A DNA stretch of 64,000 bases from Caulobacter sp. (lineage in GTDB: Bacteria; Pseudomonadota; Alphaproteobacteria; Caulobacterales; Caulobacteraceae): the NCBI RefSeq assembly GCF_017744445.1, contig NZ_JAGIBH010000017.1, forward strand, positions 1 through 64,000, in the 5' to 3' direction. How positions within the stretch are numbered: the stretch's first letter is position 1; each line of letters begins with the position of its first letter. Below, one piece after another: positions 39,029-49,896 of this stretch. Both the position numbers and the translations under genes were made by a program. The notes under the pieces are model-generated. The model did no database searches, was not told the DNA's origin, and worked only from the letters and a program-made list of their open reading frames with translations.

Positions 39029-39981
39029 ACCGCGACGGCTACGGCCGCCTCGAACGCCGGTGAGCCGATATTGGCCCGCGCTGTGCGCAGCCGCGCCAGG
39101 CCGTAGGCTTGCCGGCCCTCGGGCGTGTCCAGCAACGGCTCCCCCAGCGCCAGGCCCTGGTGGAGAACGTCCAGCTCCGGCCCGTCCAGCCTCTCCGCCC
39201 TCGCCTGCCCGGCCAGGAAGATCGCCGCGTGGAAGATGTGGCTGACCTGCCGGAACAGCCACAGCCTCGCCCGCTCGACGTCGGTGGCCTCGCGGTTGAA
39301 ATAGGTGCGCAGCAGCAAGGCCTCGGCGTCCGGATCGGCGGCGTAGATATTGGCGATAGCCGCCAGGTCCACGTAACGATCCGCCCGGAACGCCGCCTCC
39401 CAGTCGATCAGCCACACCCGACGGCCGTCATGGATCAGGTTGCGCGGGTTGAGGTCGTTGTGGCTGGACACCGGCTGCGGCCTCAGCGCCTTGCAGGCCG
39501 CGTAGAGCCGCCGCCAGGGCGCGAAGGCTCCGTTCGGGACCGAGCTCTCCGCCTGCCCGACCAGCGCGTCGAGCCCGTCCAGATAGTCGACCAGCGGCGG
39601 AAAGCCTTCGATGCCGTGCAACACCCGCACCGCCTGGGCCAGCTCGACCACGAGGTCAGCCCGCACGCCCAGGTGCTCCCGCGCCTCGATGTGATCCAGA
39701 ATCGCCACCCCGTCGTCCGGATCGGCATACCGCACGCGCGGCGCCAGGCACGCCTCGGCGGCCAGCTTCATGCAGGCATACGACCGATGCGGATCGCGCA
39801 GTTCGTCGCGCTCAGGCGCCTCGACCTTGAGCAGATAGCCGATGCCGCCCACGCGGACGCGCCACACGCCCGCGCCCGACAGTCCGCCGGACAAAGGCGT
39901 CCAACCGTCGAGAGCGTCGGTCCCGAACGCGACGCGCAGGGCCTTGGCGACGGCAGGAAACTCAGCGGGCGAAGGCGACAT
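39025..39981 (-). CDS. Aminoglycoside-phosphotransferase-fold kinase (choline-kinase-like)
   Basis: The 318-residue protein has the APH/choline-kinase fold. The N-lobe contains LKVEAPERDELRDPHRSY, the catalytic loop reads SHNDLNPRNLIHDG, and the metal-binding IDWEAA follows. Members phosphorylate small alcohols such as choline, ethanolamine, thiamine or sugars; the substrate here cannot be inferred. The usual HxDxxxxN catalytic triad is present. It converges with the ppk1-linked lipoprotein gene, with overlapping stops, and is divergent from the ppx-like gene across 170 bases. Confidence 0.85.
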   Translation of the reverse strand: MSPSPAEFPAVAKALRVAFGTDALDGWTPLSGGLSGAGVWRVRVGGIGYLLKVEAPERDELRDPHRSYACMKLAAEACLAPRVRYADPDDGVAILDHIEAREHLGVRADLVVELAQAVRVLHGIEGFPPLVDYLDGLDALVGQAESSVPNGAFAPWRRLYAACKALRPQPVSSHNDLNPRNLIHDGRRVWLIDWEAAFRADRYVDLAAIANIYAADPDAEALLLRTYFNREATDVERARLWLFRQVSHIFHAAIFLAGQARAERLDGPELDVLHQGLALGEPLLDTPEGRQAYGLARLRTARANIGSPAFEAAVAVAV

Positions 39982-40151
39982 CGGCGGAACCTCTCGAAAG
40001 CGGCTGCCTTATTCACCCGGATGAAATTAGAGTCAATATAACCCGGATAATATTTTGAAGCGTTTTCCGACAAGCCTTTCGGCGCGTTCTTCCCCATGCA
40101 ATTTCGAACGGACCGGCTTCCCCTGATCCGCGAATAGGCTAAACCGGACCC

Positions 40152-41639
40152 ATGCCATTCCAGGCGCCGCGCGACGCGGCCGTGATCGATATCGGCTCCA
40201 ACTCGGTCCGCCTGGTGGTGTACCGGCTGGAAGGCCGCGCCATCTGGACCGTCTTCAACGAGAAGGTCCTGGCGGGCCTGGGCCGCGACCTGGCCAAGAC
40301 CGGCCGCCTGGCGCCCGACGGCGTCATCCAGACCCTGCAGGCGCTCAAGCGCTTCCGCGCCGTGCTGGAGGCGGTCAATCCGGCCGAGACCTTCGCCGTC
40401 GCCACGGCCGCCGCGCGCGAGGCCGAAGACGGCCCCGACTTCATCGCCCGCGTGAAGGCCGAGACCGGCTTTTCCGTCCGTGTGCTGAGCGGCGAGGAAG
40501 AGGCCCACTACGCCGCCGTTGGCGTGCTGGCCGGCGCGCCCGACGCCACCGGCGTGGTCGGCGATCTGGGCGGCGCCAGCCTGGAGCTGATCCGCCTGAA
40601 CGCCACCGGCGCCGGCCAGGGGGTGACCCTGCCGCTAGGTCCGTTCAGCCTCAGTTCCCCCACCGGTTTCGACGGCGAGCGCGTCCGCCGCCTGGCCCGC
40701 GAGCGCATCGCCGCCGTCGCCGACGACTTCAAGACCGACACCTTCCACGCCGTGGGCGGCGCCTGGCGCAACCTGGCTTTGCTGCACATGCGACTGTCGG
40801 GCTATCCGCTGCACGTCGTGCACCAGTACGAGATCCCGGCCAACGAGGCCCTGGAGGCCGCGCGCCTGGTCGCCCACCAGTCCAAGAGCTCGCTCGAGCG
40901 CATCGAGGGCATGAGCAAGAAGCGCTCGGAGACCCTGCCCTACGCCGCCGTGGTGCTGGAGACCCTGATCGAGCAGCTGCAGCTCAAGCGCATCGAGATA
41001 TCGGCCTTCGGCGTGCGCGAGGGCCTGCTGTTCGAGGCCATGCCGCCGCGCGTGCGCGGCCTGGATCCGCTGATCGAGGGCTGCACGGCCCTGGGCGCCC
41101 GCCAGGGCGTGGCCGACGACCTGGGCGTGGCGCTGGACGCCTGGATCACCCCGGCCTTCCGCACCCTGCCCCCGCTGTTTGGCGAGCGTGACGGAATCCT
41201 GGTCTCGGCCGCCTGCCGCCTGTCGGATGTCGGCGCCCGCCTGCACCCCGACCATCGCGCCGACCTCGTGTTCGAGCAGGTGCTGCGCGCGCCCATCGCC
41301 GGCCAGACCCACGCCGAGCGCTGCTTCCTGGCCGTGGCCGCCCACGCCCGCCACGCGACCAACTTCCATCCACCGGAGCTGCAGACCCTGGAGCGCCTAC
41401 TGGATCCCGCCCAGCTGAAACGCGCCCGCGCCCTAGGCGCCGCCATGCGCCTGGCCTGCGACCTCTCGGGCCGCAGCCCCAGCCTCCTGGTCCACTCGCG
41501 CCTGACCCTGGACAAGAACCACCTGACCCTAGCCGCCGAGCCCGGCTTTGCCGATCTGCTCCTGGGCGAACAGACCAGCAAGCGCGCCAATACTGCCGCG
41601 CAACACCTTAACCTGAAATCCAAGATTATTACCGGATAG
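40152..41639 (+). CDS. ppx: Ppx/GppA family exopolyphosphatase-like protein
   Basis: The protein belongs to the Ppx/GppA phosphatase family of the actin/ASKHA fold, which hydrolyses polyphosphate and/or pppGpp. The N-terminus has AVIDIGSNSVRLVVYRLEG, followed by ATAAAREAEDGPDFI, SGEEEAHYAAVGVL and the GDLGGASLELI phosphate loop. The C-terminal helical domain of about 180 residues is present. The position near ppk1 favours exopolyphosphatase, but sequence alone does not exclude guanosine pentaphosphatase activity. The length of 495 residues is normal. Confidence 0.88.
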   Translation: MPFQAPRDAAVIDIGSNSVRLVVYRLEGRAIWTVFNEKVLAGLGRDLAKTGRLAPDGVIQTLQALKRFRAVLEAVNPAETFAVATAAAREAEDGPDFIARVKAETGFSVRVLSGEEEAHYAAVGVLAGAPDATGVVGDLGGASLELIRLNATGAGQGVTLPLGPFSLSSPTGFDGERVRRLARERIAAVADDFKTDTFHAVGGAWRNLALLHMRLSGYPLHVVHQYEIPANEALEAARLVAHQSKSSLERIEGMSKKRSETLPYAAVVLETLIEQLQLKRIEISAFGVREGLLFEAMPPRVRGLDPLIEGCTALGARQGVADDLGVALDAWITPAFRTLPPLFGERDGILVSAACRLSDVGARLHPDHRADLVFEQVLRAPIAGQTHAERCFLAVAAHARHATNFHPPELQTLERLLDPAQLKRARALGAAMRLACDLSGRSPSLLVHSRLTLDKNHLTLAAEPGFADLLLGEQTSKRANTAAQHLNLKSKIITG

Positions 41640-41796
41640 TTTCAGGTATAGACGGCGTCAAAATCATGCTTAACCGAGCCTGAACTTCCCCAATACGGGG
41701 AAAATGACAAGTTGTCGCAGGCAAACGCGGTTCTTCGAGCATGGTTTGTTAGCTTTACCTCGCGCATCGTGACCTCAACAACAAAGGAGGTCAGTG

Positions 41797-42078
41797 ATGT
41801 TGCAGCGTAAGTTCGACTATCTGGACGCTATCGCCCCCTTGGCCGACAAGACTCCCGAAGCCGCCAAGCGCCCCGACCTGCGGATCGCCAACGATCACGA
41901 CGCGGCCGTCGCCAGCGGCGCCCGCACCCTGCAATCGGAACTGGGCCGCGTCTTCGCCCAGGAAAACACCTGGTCGGTTCGCCGCACCGTCGCCATCGGC
42001 GTGGTCTTCCACCTGGGCGTCTTCTGCGCCCTGGGCCTGGCGGCCGGCGGCGCGCTGAGCCAGTTCGCACACCACTAG
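41797..42078 (+). CDS. Small single-helix membrane protein with a near-perfect Shine-Dalgarno
   Basis: The 93-residue protein begins MLQRKFDYLDAIAP, is soluble for about 65 residues, and then has one C-terminal transmembrane helix (about 67-88). I do not recognise it. It has the best ribosome-binding site in the window, AAAGGAGGT at 41783-41791, six bases before ATG 41797. A GTG one codon earlier is less well placed. A near-CtrA site (TTAA-N7-TGAA) lies at 41670-41684. High translation of a small tail-anchored protein is implied. Confidence 0.7.
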   Translation: MLQRKFDYLDAIAPLADKTPEAAKRPDLRIANDHDAAVASGARTLQSELGRVFAQENTWSVRRTVAIGVVFHLGVFCALGLAAGGALSQFAHH

Positions 42079-42085
42079 CCAGCCG

Positions 42086-43624
42086 CTATTCCAGCGCCCG
42101 CAGGTCCCGCCCGCGTGTTTCGCGCCCCAGGGTGACGACCAGCGCGAGCGACAGCACCGTCAGGCCTCCCACGATCGCCGCCGCGACACCCAGCGGCGGC
42201 GCCAAGGCCGCGACGCTGAGCCCCTGAGCCAGCAACCCGCCCAGCTTGCTGCAGCCGGCGATCCAGCCTGAAGCGCGTCCTCGGATGCGCAGCGGGAAGT
42301 TCTCGGCCGTATAGGGCAGGATGATCGAGATGACGCCGCTTGAGCCCACGATCAGCAGGGCCAACGGCGCGATCGGATTGGCCAGGGCGGCCACGCCCAG
42401 GCTGCGCAGGAGCAGGCCGAACAGGCCCAAAGCCGTCAGGCCCAGCATCAGGGCCAACGCTCCGCGCGTGCTCCAGGCGCTGTAGAGCCAAACCGACACC
42501 GCCACGGTCGGAGCGGCGATCAGGGTCGATTTGGCGATCAGGCTCGAGGCGGCTTCGACGCTGACGCCCTCAGCCACCAGGGCGCTGGGCAACCACAGCA
42601 GAATCCCGAAATTTACGAGGCCCCAGGCCAAGGCGGCCAGGGTCAGGGCGGCCGTGACGCCGCGATAGCGGTGATCGATCGGCGGCAGGTGCGAGTGATC
42701 GGGCTCGGCCGCCGACGCGCCCGTGCGGATGGCCGCGCCGAAGCGGCTGAGCATGGCCAGGGCCTCGGCCTTGCGGCCGGTGTGCAGCAGGAACCGCGCG
42801 GACTCGGGCAAGAGCGGGCTCAGAGCGATCAGGATCAAGCCGGTGGGCAGGTTCAGGAACCACATGACCCGCCAGCTCCAGACCGGCTGCAGCCAGGCCG
42901 ACAGGGCGCTGGCGGCAAAGTATCCGCCGACCGCGCCGATGCCGCCGACCAGAACCAGGCTCCAACCTCGGTGCTTGGTCGGCATGATCTCGGCCAGCAG
43001 AGCATAGGCGACGGGCAGCATGCCGCCGGCGGCCGCGCCCATCAGGAAACACATGCCGACGTTCCACCAGAAGTCCGGCATGGCCCCGCAGATCGAGGTG
43101 CCGACGAACATCACCGACGACAGCAGGATCGAGGCGCGCCGCCCATAGATGTCGGCCAGCCAGCCCCACAGGAACGAGCCGACGACCGTGCCCGACAGCG
43201 CCGCGAACGGCAGGGCCGAGGCGATGGCGCCGGTCACCCCGTACTCGACCTTCATTCCCGGCACGACGAAGCCCAGGCTGGCCGGCTTCATGATGTCGAT
43301 GATCAGGGCCAGGGCCAGCAGCGCGCACATCAACCAGTGCGACCGGGTCAGGGGCGCGTCCTCCGGCGGAGCGATCTCGCCATCGATGCTGGTGTCGTCG
43401 TCGACGCGCGGCAGCAGGCCGAAGGCGGCCAGGCCGATGCCGACCAGGATCACCGCCATGCCCCACAGCATCTCGGCGTCCATGGGCATGCCGACCAGGC
43501 GGAAGCCCATGTTCCGGCCCATCCAGTACATGGGCAGATGCAGGACGACGCCGGCGGTGACCAGCAGGCACCCCAGCCAGAAGGCCCAGCCGTGACGGCG
43601 ATCCCCGAAGAGCTGTGTCAGCAT
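42086..43624 (-). CDS. MFS transporter (aromatic-acid/sugar-porter-like)
   Basis: The 512-residue protein has two blocks of transmembrane helices and major-facilitator motifs. The loop GWLADIYGRRASILLSS matches motif A (GxLaDrxGrR). The middle PESARFLLHTGRKAEA matches the PESPrwL motif of the sugar/aromatic-acid porters. An additional N-terminal membrane pair of about 80 residues precedes the transporter core. The substrate cannot be deduced; the aromatic-acid:proton symporters are the closest general class I recognise. It converges with the small membrane protein. Confidence 0.88.
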   Translation of the reverse strand: MLTQLFGDRRHGWAFWLGCLLVTAGVVLHLPMYWMGRNMGFRLVGMPMDAEMLWGMAVILVGIGLAAFGLLPRVDDDTSIDGEIAPPEDAPLTRSHWLMCALLALALIIDIMKPASLGFVVPGMKVEYGVTGAIASALPFAALSGTVVGSFLWGWLADIYGRRASILLSSVMFVGTSICGAMPDFWWNVGMCFLMGAAAGGMLPVAYALLAEIMPTKHRGWSLVLVGGIGAVGGYFAASALSAWLQPVWSWRVMWFLNLPTGLILIALSPLLPESARFLLHTGRKAEALAMLSRFGAAIRTGASAAEPDHSHLPPIDHRYRGVTAALTLAALAWGLVNFGILLWLPSALVAEGVSVEAASSLIAKSTLIAAPTVAVSVWLYSAWSTRGALALMLGLTALGLFGLLLRSLGVAALANPIAPLALLIVGSSGVISIILPYTAENFPLRIRGRASGWIAGCSKLGGLLAQGLSVAALAPPLGVAAAIVGGLTVLSLALVVTLGRETRGRDLRALE

Positions 43625-43712
43625 CGATGTCCCCCTGGCCGGGCGCGCTCATGACTCGGCGCGCCGCGATCGGCAGCCAAGGTGGCTCAGGTTCGGTCGG
43701 GGGTGAAGCCCC

Positions 43713-45002
43713 CTACCCCGACACCTCGGCCGCGCTGGTCACCGCCGGCGCGCCGCTGTCCAGGTCCAGATAGTCGGTGAACGGCAGCTGGAAGGCGCGG
43801 TCGAAGAATTCGGCCTGGAAGCGGAAAGGCAGGTTGGCGTCGCTGTTCCACAGCATGACGATGCCGGTCTTGGTCGCCGGGTCGAACATCATGGTCGAGC
43901 GATAGCCCGATACCCCGCCGCTATGGCCGATCAGGTGGTGGCCCTTGTAGTCGAAGCTGCGCATGCCCAGGCCGTAGCCGGGCGACTTCAGTTCGCGCGC
44001 GATGTTCAGGCGGCCATAGGGCCTGCCCGTAGCGACGCGGGCGCGCTGCACCTCGTCCAGCACGGCGGGCGGCAGGACGTCGGGGCGCAGGCCCATCTGG
44101 GCCTGCATCCAGGCGGCCAGGTCGACGATGGTTGAGTTGACCCCGGCGGCGGCGGGCACGCGGTAATAGGCCTCCGACAGCTTCAGCTCATTGCCGTGGC
44201 GATGCGGCCGGGCCCAGTGGGCGGCCGAGGTCAGGCCCGCCATGCCGATGGTCGCCCCGCTCATGCCCAAAGGCTGGAAGATCCGGCGGCGCACCGTGTC
44301 GGCATAGGGCGCGCCGGTGCGCTCGCGGATGACCTCGCTGATCGTGTCGTAGGCGATGTTCTGGTAGCTGTGGCAAGTGCCCGGCGGGCAGACCGGCTTC
44401 AGCGCCCCGAAGCTGCCGCGGATCTTGGCCGGGTCCTGACCGTCCTCCAGCTGACCGTCATAGGCGTTCTTGCCCAGGCCGGTGCGCTGAGACAGCAGCT
44501 GCTCGATCGTCAGGCTGGTCTGGGCCTCGCCGGGCAGGCGCAGGCTGGTGTCGAAGATGCCCAGGGGGTCATGCAGCGAGAAGGTCCCGTCCGCCGCCAG
44601 CCGCGCCGACAGCGTGCCGGCGATGGTCTTGGACAGCGACGCCCAGCGGAACACCGTCTGGGGCGTGACCGGCTCGCCGTGCTGGCTGGCGGTGACGCCA
44701 TATCCCTTCACGAACGACAGCCGCCCCTGCTCGACCACGGCGACGCCCAGGCCCTCCATCGAGGGGTCGCTCATCATGGAATTGATGCGGGCGTCGAAGG
44801 CCTTGTAGTCGATGGTCCCGTGCCAGTCGGCCGGCGCCACGGGAAGCGGAGCGGCCAGTTGCGCGGTCGCTTCGGGGCCCGTCTTGGCGGCGTGGTCGCG
44901 GGCGCGCGGCAGCAGCACCGCCCCGACGATGACCAGCAGCACGCCCCCGGCGATCAGCCACTGAACATGCCGCTTCTTGCTGAGGACCCCGACGTCAGAC
45001 AC
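43713..45002 (-). CDS. Beta-lactamase-fold serine hydrolase (class C / esterase type), membrane-anchored
   Basis: The 429-residue protein has an uncleaved-looking N-terminal membrane anchor (about 15-32) and a serine beta-lactamase-fold domain. The SxxK motif is SLSK in VFRWASLSKTIAG, the YxN motif is YQN, and the third motif is HSGG. Such proteins include esterases, D-amino-acid peptidases and class C lactamases. The motif set and AmpC-unlike spacing favour an esterase or peptidase. It faces the periplasm. It is alone; the preceding MFS gene lies 88 bases downstream on the same strand. Confidence 0.87.
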   Translation of the reverse strand: MSDVGVLSKKRHVQWLIAGGVLLVIVGAVLLPRARDHAAKTGPEATAQLAAPLPVAPADWHGTIDYKAFDARINSMMSDPSMEGLGVAVVEQGRLSFVKGYGVTASQHGEPVTPQTVFRWASLSKTIAGTLSARLAADGTFSLHDPLGIFDTSLRLPGEAQTSLTIEQLLSQRTGLGKNAYDGQLEDGQDPAKIRGSFGALKPVCPPGTCHSYQNIAYDTISEVIRERTGAPYADTVRRRIFQPLGMSGATIGMAGLTSAAHWARPHRHGNELKLSEAYYRVPAAAGVNSTIVDLAAWMQAQMGLRPDVLPPAVLDEVQRARVATGRPYGRLNIARELKSPGYGLGMRSFDYKGHHLIGHSGGVSGYRSTMMFDPATKTGIVMLWNSDANLPFRFQAEFFDRAFQLPFTDYLDLDSGAPAVTSAAEVSG

Positions 45003-45078
45003 TACCGATAGAACCTTGAATCACCTGGGAGACTTCTACGCAGGATCGCCCGCCATGTGGGGCGAAAATAGGTAGAGG

Positions 45079-46743
45079 TCAGCCGAAAAGCGCCGTGTAG
45101 AGGTCCTTGGCGTTCACCGGCTTCTCGACCCAGCCGGTCATGCCCGCCTCGCGGCAGGCGGCGACCTCTTCTGGCGAGACCGCGCCGGTGACGGCGATGA
45201 CCGGAGTGGCGCGATTGGCGCGGCTGGCGCGCAGGCGGCGCGTGGCCTCCAGGCCGTCGACGCCGGGCATGCGCACGTCCATCAGGATGGCGTCGAACAC
45301 CTGCCGCTCGGCCATGGCCAGGGCGGTCAGGGCGTCCTCGGCGGTCTCGACGCGCGCGCCGAAGGCTTCCAGCATCTGGCGCAAGGCGCGACGGTTGATG
45401 TCGTGATCGTCGACCACCAGGATCAGCGGCGCCTCGCCGCGGGTCTCCAGGGCCTCATCCGGCGTCGGCGCGGGCGGCTCGGCGCCGTGGGGCGCGGGCA
45501 AGCGCAGGGTGAAGCGGGCGCCGCCGTCCTCGGCATTGGCGGCCGACAGCTCGCCGCCCATCAGCCGAGCCAGGTCGCGGCTGATCGACAGGCCCAGTCC
45601 CGTGCCGCCGAACGATCGCGCGGTGTCGGCCCCCGCTTGCTCATAGGGGCTGAACAGGCGCTCGATCTGGTCCTCGCCCAGGCCCGGCCCGGTGTCGCGC
45701 ACCTCGATCGAAACCATGCGCGGCGGTTGGTTGTCGACGCGGACGCCGACCGTGACCGCGCCCTCGGCGGTGAACTTGATGGCGTTGCTGAGCAGGTTGT
45801 TGAGCACCTGGCGCACGCGCATGGGATCGCCCCGCACCCACTGCGGCAAGTCTTCGACGCCATTCAGGACCAGACAGACGCGCTTGGCCTCAGCGGCGGT
45901 GCGCCAGAAGCCGACCGTGTCGCCGACCAAGGCCCGCAGGTCATGGTCGACGATCTCGACCCCCATGCGCCCGGCCTCGATCTTCGAGAGGTCCAAGAGG
46001 TCGTTCAGCAAGGTGCGCATCATGGCGCCGGCGTCGGCGATCAGCGAGGCGCCGGATTGGTCGCGCTCCAGGGCTTCGGCGCCGTTCAGGATGGCGTTGA
46101 TGGGCGTGCGCAGCTCGTGGCTGACCATGGCGATGAAGGCCGACTTGGCGGCGGTCTGGGCCTCGGCGGCGCGGCGGGCGGCGCGCTCGGCGGCCAGGGT
46201 GCGCTGCGACCACAGGAAGACCATCGACAGCGTCAGGCAGAAGAGCCCGACGCCGGCCAGGAAGAATGGCCAGATCGGATCGTGCACGGCGCCGGCGACC
46301 AGCGGCGTGACGACCAGGTAGCTGACATGCGGCGTGACGGCCGCGACGAAGGCCGCCACGCAGCCCTGCGCCCCCATCAGGGCGGTGATGATCGAGCCGG
46401 ACAGCAGCAGGATGGCCCCGGCCGCGCCGACGGGCGTGCCCGTGGCCCAGACCGGAATGGCCAGCCAGCCGAACACCAGGGCCAACGCGATGTCGGCGGC
46501 GAGGTTCAGCGCCACGATCCGACGCGGGTCGACGCTTTTCAGAAAATGGTTGAGCGCCGCCACTTCGGCGACCTGGGCCAGGACGTACAGGGTCGACCAG
46601 GGCAGGACGAACTCGAGGCCCGGCTTGGCGATCGCCAGAGCGGCCAGCACCAGGACGACGAAGAGGCGGAGGGGAACCTGCTTGCGGCGCGAAATCGCCG
46701 CGGGGCGGTAGGCGACCGCCAGATTCTCCCAGAAAGCACTCAA
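45079..46743 (-). CDS. Hybrid sensor histidine kinase/response regulator
   Basis: The 554-residue protein has about six N-terminal membrane helices (20-178). HisKA follows with phosphoacceptor His209 in MVSHELRTP, then HATPase with NLLSNAIKF and GTGLGLSISR. The C-terminal receiver has VVDDHDINRR and phosphoacceptor Asp489 in AILMDVRMPG. The membrane region has no recognisable periplasmic sensor domain, so it may sense a membrane-associated signal. There is no cognate regulator next to it, so a phosphorelay to a separate Hpt protein is likely. Confidence 0.93.
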   Translation of the reverse strand: MSAFWENLAVAYRPAAISRRKQVPLRLFVVLVLAALAIAKPGLEFVLPWSTLYVLAQVAEVAALNHFLKSVDPRRIVALNLAADIALALVFGWLAIPVWATGTPVGAAGAILLLSGSIITALMGAQGCVAAFVAAVTPHVSYLVVTPLVAGAVHDPIWPFFLAGVGLFCLTLSMVFLWSQRTLAAERAARRAAEAQTAAKSAFIAMVSHELRTPINAILNGAEALERDQSGASLIADAGAMMRTLLNDLLDLSKIEAGRMGVEIVDHDLRALVGDTVGFWRTAAEAKRVCLVLNGVEDLPQWVRGDPMRVRQVLNNLLSNAIKFTAEGAVTVGVRVDNQPPRMVSIEVRDTGPGLGEDQIERLFSPYEQAGADTARSFGGTGLGLSISRDLARLMGGELSAANAEDGGARFTLRLPAPHGAEPPAPTPDEALETRGEAPLILVVDDHDINRRALRQMLEAFGARVETAEDALTALAMAERQVFDAILMDVRMPGVDGLEATRRLRASRANRATPVIAVTGAVSPEEVAACREAGMTGWVEKPVNAKDLYTALFG

Positions 46744-46850
46744 CGCTAATCCCCTACTCGGCGCGTCCGGTCTCCGTGGGGCCCCGGGCGCGACGCCTTG
46801 TACGCCAGCAATCCTTTGCGTGGCCTTGTACAGGACCCGATACGGGTAGG

Positions 46851-46884
46851 AAAAGCCCTACTTCCCTTAAGGTCATAGGGCTTT
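46851..46884 (-). terminator. Intrinsic terminator after rnd
   Basis: A 9-bp perfect stem (46852-46860 with 46876-46884) with a 15-base loop is followed on the minus strand by a T-rich AAAGCCC...GGGCTTTT pattern. It lies 15 bases beyond the rnd stop. Confidence 0.65.
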
Positions 46885-46898
46885 CGAGCGCGGCGTAT

Positions 46899-48068
46899 TT
46901 AGTCAGCCTTGGGCGCGCGACGCACTTCGACGACGCGGACCTTGGCGCCGTCCAACACCAGGGCCAGCTCGCCGCGCTTGATCTTCAGGGCGTCGGCCCC
47001 GAAGGCGTCGCGGCGCCAGCCGGCCAGGGCCGGCGTGGTGGCGTTGTCGTCGGCGGCGATCTTTTCCAGGTCCGAGACCGTGGCGATCAGCTTGGACGCG
47101 ACGCCTGCCTCTTCGGCGCGGGCCTTCAGCAGCACCTTCAGCAGCTCGACGACGGCGCCGGCGTTCTGGGGCGGCGGCGGGCCGGGCTTGTCGACGACCG
47201 GGGCGTAGCCTTCCGGATCGGCCAGGGCGGCCTTGATCGCCGCCAGCAGGTCGGGACCGAACTTGCTGCCGCCGAAGCCCTTGGGCACCCCGCGAAGGTT
47301 GTTGAGGGCGTCCAGGCTGGTCGGCGCCTGGGTGGCCAGCTCGTCGATGGCCTCGTCCTTCAGGATGCGGCCGCGCGGCTGGTCGCGGTTCTGGGCGGTG
47401 CGCTCGCGCCAGGCGGCGACGGCCTTGAACACGGCCAGATACTTCGGTGCGGTCTTGCGCGGACGCAGGCGGCGCCAGGCCTTTTCCGGATCCACGTCAT
47501 AGGCGGCCGGATCCGAGATCGCGGTCATCTCCTCCTCGACCCAGGCCAGGCGACCCGAGGTCTCGAGACGCTCGCGCAGGATCGGGAAAAGTTTCGCCAG
47601 GTGCGTGACGTCGGCCAGGGCGTAGCTCAGCTGGGCGTCGGTCAGCGGCCGGCGGGCCCAGTCGGTGAAGCGGCTGGACTTGTCCAGCTCGATGCGCAGC
47701 ATCTGGCGAACCAGGGCGTCATAGGCGATCTGCTCGCCGAAGCCCGCCGCCATGCCGGCGACCTGGGTATCGAACAGCGGACGCGGCATGGCCTTGAGAT
47801 TGTTGAAGATCTCGACGTCCTGACGCGCGGCGTGGAACACCTTGAGGATGCTGGTGTCACGCATGACGGCCAGCAGCGGCTCAAGGTCGATGCCATCGGC
47901 CAGAGGGTCGATGACGGCTTCGTGCGTCGGCGACGCGACCTGGATCAGGCACAACTTGGGCCAGTAGGTCGTCTCGCGCATGAACTCGGTGTCGACGGCG
48001 ACGAAAGGCTCGCCCGCGAGCGCATTACAGAACGCCGCCAGCTCGGCGGTGGTGGTGATCGGCTTCAT
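46899..48068 (-). CDS. rnd: Ribonuclease D
   Basis: RNase D is a 3'-5' exonuclease for tRNA and small RNA maturation. The DEDDy exonuclease domain shows motif I VAVDTEFMRETTYWPKLCLI, motif II VFHAARQDVEIF and motif III QLSYALADVTHL. HRDC-like helical domains fill the C-terminal 180 residues. The 389-residue length is standard for alphaproteobacteria. It is monocistronic and has its own terminator. purM is divergent upstream. Confidence 0.94.
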   Translation of the reverse strand: MKPITTTAELAAFCNALAGEPFVAVDTEFMRETTYWPKLCLIQVASPTHEAVIDPLADGIDLEPLLAVMRDTSILKVFHAARQDVEIFNNLKAMPRPLFDTQVAGMAAGFGEQIAYDALVRQMLRIELDKSSRFTDWARRPLTDAQLSYALADVTHLAKLFPILRERLETSGRLAWVEEEMTAISDPAAYDVDPEKAWRRLRPRKTAPKYLAVFKAVAAWRERTAQNRDQPRGRILKDEAIDELATQAPTSLDALNNLRGVPKGFGGSKFGPDLLAAIKAALADPEGYAPVVDKPGPPPPQNAGAVVELLKVLLKARAEEAGVASKLIATVSDLEKIAADDNATTPALAGWRRDAFGADALKIKRGELALVLDGAKVRVVEVRRAPKAD

Positions 48069-48204
48069 CGGCTGCTAATAGCCTCGCGCACCCCCGAGTC
48101 TGCAAGCGTCAAGACGCGCTCAGCCTACCGGGAAAGCAAATTTTCCGCGTGTTCGGAGGATCTTACCGTCCTCCGATAGATCCAGAGCGAGCGCCAGAGC
48201 GACC

Positions 48205-49229
<1,025 letters not shown>

Positions 49230-49230
<1 letters not shown>

Positions 49231-49814
49231 TGAGCGCAAAGACAAAGGTCGCCGTCCTGATCTCGGGCCGGGGCTCCAACATGGAGGCCCTGGTTCGCGC
49301 GGCGAAGGCGGCCGACTGCCCGTTCGAGATCGCCCTGGTCCTGGCCAACAAGCCCGACGCCGGCGGCCTGGCCACGGCGGCTGCCGAAGGCATCGAGGCC
49401 CTGTGCGTCGACCAGAAGCCCTTCGGCAAGGATCGCGAGGCCCACGAGCGGGCTATCGACGCGGCCCTGCGCGAGCGCGGCATCCAGGTCATCGCCCTGG
49501 CCGGCTACATGCGCATCCTGACCCCGTTCCTGGTCGACGCCTGGGAAGGCCGGATGCTGAACATCCACCCATCCCTGCTGCCCGCCTATCCGGGCCTGGA
49601 CACCCACGCCCGCGCCATCGCGGCCGGTGACGCCGAGGCCGGCTGCACGGTCCACCTGGTCACGGCCGGCGTCGACGAGGGCCCGATCCTGGGCCAGGCC
49701 CGCGTGCCGATCCTGCCGGGCGACGACGACCACAGCCTGGCCGCCCGCGTGCTGGAGCAGGAGCACAAGCTCTATGCCGCCACGCTCTCCGCCTTCGTGA
49801 CCGAACGCCTCTGA
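49230..49814 (+). CDS. purN: Phosphoribosylglycinamide formyltransferase (PurN)
   Basis: PurN transfers a formyl group from 10-formyltetrahydrofolate to GAR in purine synthesis. The protein (194 residues from ATG 49230) has VAVLISGRGSNMEALV, the catalytic segment LAGYMRILTPFLVDAW and NIHPSLLPAYPG, and VDEGPILGQA. The Asn/His/Asp catalytic residues are present. A TTG at 49227 precedes the chosen ATG and is ignored. It is coupled to purM. Confidence 0.97.
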
Positions 49815-49896
49815 CCAAGGCGACTGGGACGGCGTGTCGCAGGCCCTAACGGCGCATAAAGCCTAACGGGTCAGAACTTCGTCACTATGTGTCGCC

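Noticed and set aside
46790-46845. Repeated CCTTGTAC words near the kinase start
   Set aside because: Only two short copies with different flanks; too little to call an operator.
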